The position numbers were made by a program, and so were the translations under genes. From assembly GCF_009707125.1 (NCBI RefSeq), contig NZ_WLVL01000039.1:62001-126000 (forward strand): DNA of 64,000 nt, given 5' to 3'. Origin of the DNA: Arsenicicoccus cauae (GTDB lineage: Bacteria > Actinomycetota > Actinomycetes > Actinomycetales > Dermatophilaceae). The notes below the pieces were generated by a model. It did no database searches, was not told the DNA's origin, and worked only from the letters and a program-made list of their open reading frames with translations. This document shows, one piece after another, positions 62,046 through 64,000 of the stretch (position 1 is the first letter of the stretch; the number at the start of each line of letters is the position of its first letter).

Positions 62046-62531
62046 ATGTCCGACAACAACCGCATCCTCACCGCCGGCGCCGTCGTCGCTGCCGGCCTCA
62101 TGATCGCGGGGGGTGCGGCCGCCGCCCAGGCAGCCACCTCGACCACCCCCGCAGCCACGGGGTATGGCGCACAGCCCGGGTATGGCGCACAGCCCGGGTA
62201 TGGCGACGGCCGCAGGCACGGCGGCCACGACCACACCACCGTGACCGGCGACGAGGCCGCCAAGGTCAGGGCCGCCGTCAAGGCCAAGGACGCGACCCTC
62301 ACCGTCGAGCAGGTGCGCAAGGACCCCGACGGGTCCTACGACGCGATGGGGACCAAGGCCGGACAGCACGTCATGGTCGAGGTGTCCAAGGACCTCGCGA
62401 CCGTCGAGGTGCGCACCGGCGGGCCGGGCGGACACGGCCGCCACGGCGGGCACGGCGGCCGGGACCGTGGGCCCGGCCAGGCGCCGACCCCCGGCGCCAG
62501 CGCCGCCTCGCCCGCGGGCTACGCCGTCTGA
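62046..62531 (+). CDS. Secreted protein with one PepSY-like repeat
   Basis: A 161-residue exported protein with signal peptide residues 5-33 (ILTAGAVVAAGLMIAGGAAA, cleavage near AQAA). Then a GYGAQP repeat from an 18-base DNA repeat, a His/Gly stretch, and a domain near residues 63-125: HTTVTGDEAAKVRAAVKAKD, ATLTVEQVRKDPDGSYDAMG and QHVMVEVSKDLATVEVRTGG. The beta-helix-beta spacing resembles a PepSY-like fold. A Gly/His/Pro-rich tail ends it. ATG at 62046 follows GGGAGT. A paralogue with two such domains follows at 62683. Function unknown. Confidence 0.75.
   Translation: MSDNNRILTAGAVVAAGLMIAGGAAAAQAATSTTPAATGYGAQPGYGAQPGYGDGRRHGGHDHTTVTGDEAAKVRAAVKAKDATLTVEQVRKDPDGSYDAMGTKAGQHVMVEVSKDLATVEVRTGGPGGHGRHGGHGGRDRGPGQAPTPGASAASPAGYAV
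62160..62207 (+). repeat. 18-base tandem repeat inside the secreted protein gene
   Basis: GGGTATGGCGCACAGCCC occurs twice in tandem, followed by a partial third copy (GGGTATGGCG). It encodes GYGAQP-GYGAQP-GYG, so unit number can vary without a frameshift. Confidence 0.9.
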
Positions 62532-62682
62532 GCAGGATGCACAGGGAGGGCGCGCTGCTCCTAGGTGACCCCCACGGCGTTGACAGCGTCACGACAGCCC
62601 CGGCCGCGACCGTGGAGGTGCGAGTGAAGGACCCCTCAGGTGCACCAGCACCCGACCTGATCACGATCCACCAGGAGCAACG

Positions 62683-63411
62683 ATGTCCCCCAACAACCGC
62701 ACCCTCACCGCCGCCGCGGTGGCCGCTGCCGGGCTGATGATCGCCGGCGGGGCCGCTGCCGCCAACGCCGCCACCGGCGGGTCGCCACAGGCGTCCACCG
62801 GCTACGCCCAGTCGGCGCCAGGCGGCCAGCAGGGCTATGGCGCACCCGGCCAGGGTGGCCAGCGCGCCCCGCACGAGCACACCGCGGCCACGGCCGACCA
62901 GACCGCCAAGGTCAAGGCCGCCGTCACGGCCAAGGACTCCACCATCACCGTCACCACGGTGCAGAAGGACCCGGACGGCTCCTTCGACGTGCTCGGGACC
63001 AAGACGGGGCAGCAGGTCCGCGTCGATGTGTCGGCGGACTACCAGACCGTCACCGTGGACACCGGTGGCGGGCGCGGCCGGCACGGCGGGCAGGCCCAGC
63101 ACCAGCACACCGCCGTGACCGGGGACGAGCTGTCCAAGGTCAAGGCCGCGGTCACGGCCAAGGACTCTGCCGTCACGGTCAGCGACGTGCAGAAGGACCC
63201 GGACGGCTCCTACGACGTCCACGGCACCAAGGCCGGCCAGCCCGTCATGGTCGAGGTGTCCAAGGACCTGGCGACCGTCGAGGTCCGCACCGGCGGGCCC
63301 GGCCCTCCGGGCGGCCGGGGCGGCACCCCCGAGGGCCAGCAGGGCCAGCAGGGCCAGCAGGCACCCGGCGCCGGGGCGACCTCCGCCCCCAGCGCTGCCG
63401 CGTCAGCCTGA
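62683..63411 (+). CDS. Secreted protein with two PepSY-like repeats
   Basis: A 242-residue paralogue of the preceding gene, with the same signal peptide (LTAAAVAAAGLMIAGGAAAA). It holds two copies of the domain: copy A near residues 66-128 (HTAATADQTAKVKAAVTAKD, QKDPDGSFDVLG) and copy B near 143-205 (HTAVTGDELSKVKAAVTAKD, QPVMVEVSKDLATVEVRTGG). Copy B is nearly identical in DNA to the domain of the first gene, so copying or conversion was recent. The tail has GQQ repeats. ATG at 62683 behind AGGAGCA. Likely surface or secreted; function unknown. Confidence 0.75.
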   Translation: MSPNNRTLTAAAVAAAGLMIAGGAAAANAATGGSPQASTGYAQSAPGGQQGYGAPGQGGQRAPHEHTAATADQTAKVKAAVTAKDSTITVTTVQKDPDGSFDVLGTKTGQQVRVDVSADYQTVTVDTGGGRGRHGGQAQHQHTAVTGDELSKVKAAVTAKDSAVTVSDVQKDPDGSYDVHGTKAGQPVMVEVSKDLATVEVRTGGPGPPGGRGGTPEGQQGQQGQQAPGAGATSAPSAAASA

Positions 63412-63726
63412 CCCGCGAACCCGCGCGGCCCGTCCCCCCTCGGCCGCGCCATCCCAGGAGCCCGGCGACCCCCCGCGGTCGCCGGGCTCCGACGGACGCC
63501 CAGCCCGGTCACAGACCCGGTGACAGACCCGCGACGGTCCCTCGGCAGGACCGCGGCGCACCGTGGAGTCACGAGCACCCCCGCCGTCACCGTCCCCGAC
63601 GTCCACACCGACGCGCTCCCCGCCTCCCTCCCTGCAGCGCTCCCCGCCGCGCTCACGGCGTGGGCGATCCGCAGCACCAGGTCGGCTCAGTGACCACCGG
63701 CGGGCTCGGGCGGGCACAGTGGTCCC
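63412..63726. other. Intergenic region with terminator
   Basis: About 315 bases without a gene I can support. A strong hairpin lies at 63457-63490; a CACAGT box at 63715-63720 lies six bases before the next ATG and may be its -10. The rest is GC-rich with no further feature seen. Confidence 0.5.
63457..63490 (+). terminator. Terminator of the secreted protein genes
   Basis: GGAGCCCGGCGACC / GGTCGCCGGGCTCC forms a 14-bp perfect stem with a 6-base loop, 45 bases beyond the stop of the second secreted protein gene. Confidence 0.9.
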
Positions 63727-64000
63727 ATGGAGTCGATCGACCAGCTGGAGCGCGGCACCGACCTGGGGACGGCGCTGGCGGCCTACGACCGGATGGCGCC
63801 CGTGCCGGTGGCGCAGCTGCGCGGATGGTGGCGCGGCGCCGAGATCCCGACGGGGCATCCGCTCGGCGGCGCGCTGACGGCATACGGCTGGTGGGGCAAG
63901 TGGTTCGCCGGACCCGAGGACGCGCACCCCTTGGTGTTCCGCACCCAGGGTGGCCGGCGCTACGAGGTGGACCCGGGTCGCCTGCCGCTTGCGGTCGGCC
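63727..64000 (+). CDS. GXWXG/DUF4334 family protein (5' part)
   Basis: The first 91 codons of a protein with the GXWXG domain: LGTALAAYDRMAPVPVAQLR, GWWRGAEIPTGHPLGGALTA, then YGWWGKWFAGPEDAHPLVFR and RYEVDPGRLPL. The motif RGWWRGAEIPTGHP is the family hallmark; a DUF4334 domain is expected to follow to the right of the window edge. Members are small cytosolic proteins of unknown role. ATG at 63727; the window ends inside the gene. Confidence 0.87.
   Translation, partial: MESIDQLERGTDLGTALAAYDRMAPVPVAQLRGWWRGAEIPTGHPLGGALTAYGWWGKWFAGPEDAHPLVFRTQGGRRYEVDPGRLPLAVG

Noticed and set aside
62160-62207. CRISPR-like repeat
   Set aside because: The 18-base units are contiguous with no spacers and are in-frame codons of a secreted protein.

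Overview
The window is very GC-rich, densely packed DNA from an actinobacterium. Actinobacterial markers include the HspR/HAIR-controlled dnaK operon, paired DUF3349 genes, DUF3151, DUF5302, a class II HelD, 13E12-type DUF222/HNH protein, a mycothiol-type arsenate reductase and WYL regulators. Gene content and codon use fit Micrococcales, most likely an Intrasporangiaceae/Dermatophilaceae/Ornithinimicrobiaceae relative; this placement is inference, since there is no rRNA here. Many start codons sit 6-7 bases after a TANNNT box, so leaderless transcripts appear common.

Layout. 1-3598: purine synthesis on the minus strand (purD, purC, a PurS-like gene, and the start of a large single-chain purL). 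3744-9446: HelD-type RNA polymerase recycling ATPase, chorismate mutase, purA, a LuxR-type regulator and DUF3151. 9459-15713: class II aldolase, SpoU methyltransferase, DedA, LemA, pyrE, an SDR and exonuclease III. 16334-19470: thiamine operon thiM-thiE-thiD-tenA behind a TPP riboswitch, each gene overlapping the next by ATGA. 19493-20657: a deletion scar (response-regulator tail, bioA tail) next to intact bioD. 20832-27591: clpB with an HspR site, pit phosphate transporter, two DUF3349 genes and cardiolipin synthase. 27755-30887: macrodomain-nitrilase pair and a secreted VWA protein. 30915-35248: dnaK-grpE-dnaJ-hspR with two HspR operators. 35321-35796: IS remnants in a dead aldo/keto reductase. 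35813-40603: a LOG-like/DUF429 fusion, a DUF3253/EVE-like fusion, a WYL regulator, a TSUP transporter and DUF72. 40620-45092: arsenic cluster (arsR, acr3, arsC) flanked by two cation diffusion facilitators. 45237-47098: DrrAB-type ABC exporter.

47183-50450 is visibly less GC-rich and looks like a defence island: an McrA-head/PD-(D/E)XK protein, an EVE-like/Mrr protein, a frameshifted NYN nuclease and the stranded tail of a type I HsdR. 50772-52800 carries an MFS transporter and a UspA protein. 52801-58812 is a graveyard of dead genes (MFS, beta-glucosidase, BglG-type antiterminator, AI-2E transporter) in which NUDIX, HAD, HNH and DUF5302 genes are intact. 58916-61049 is a persulfide-handling unit: a CoA-disulfide reductase/rhodanese fusion divergent from a Cys-rich miniprotein and a CstR-like CsoR-family sensor, sharing a G/C-tract operator. 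The window ends with a fructosamine kinase, two duplicated secreted proteins and a partial GXWXG/DUF4334 gene.

No tRNA, rRNA or CRISPR array was recognised. All calls come from reading the sequence and from family knowledge; no database search was run.
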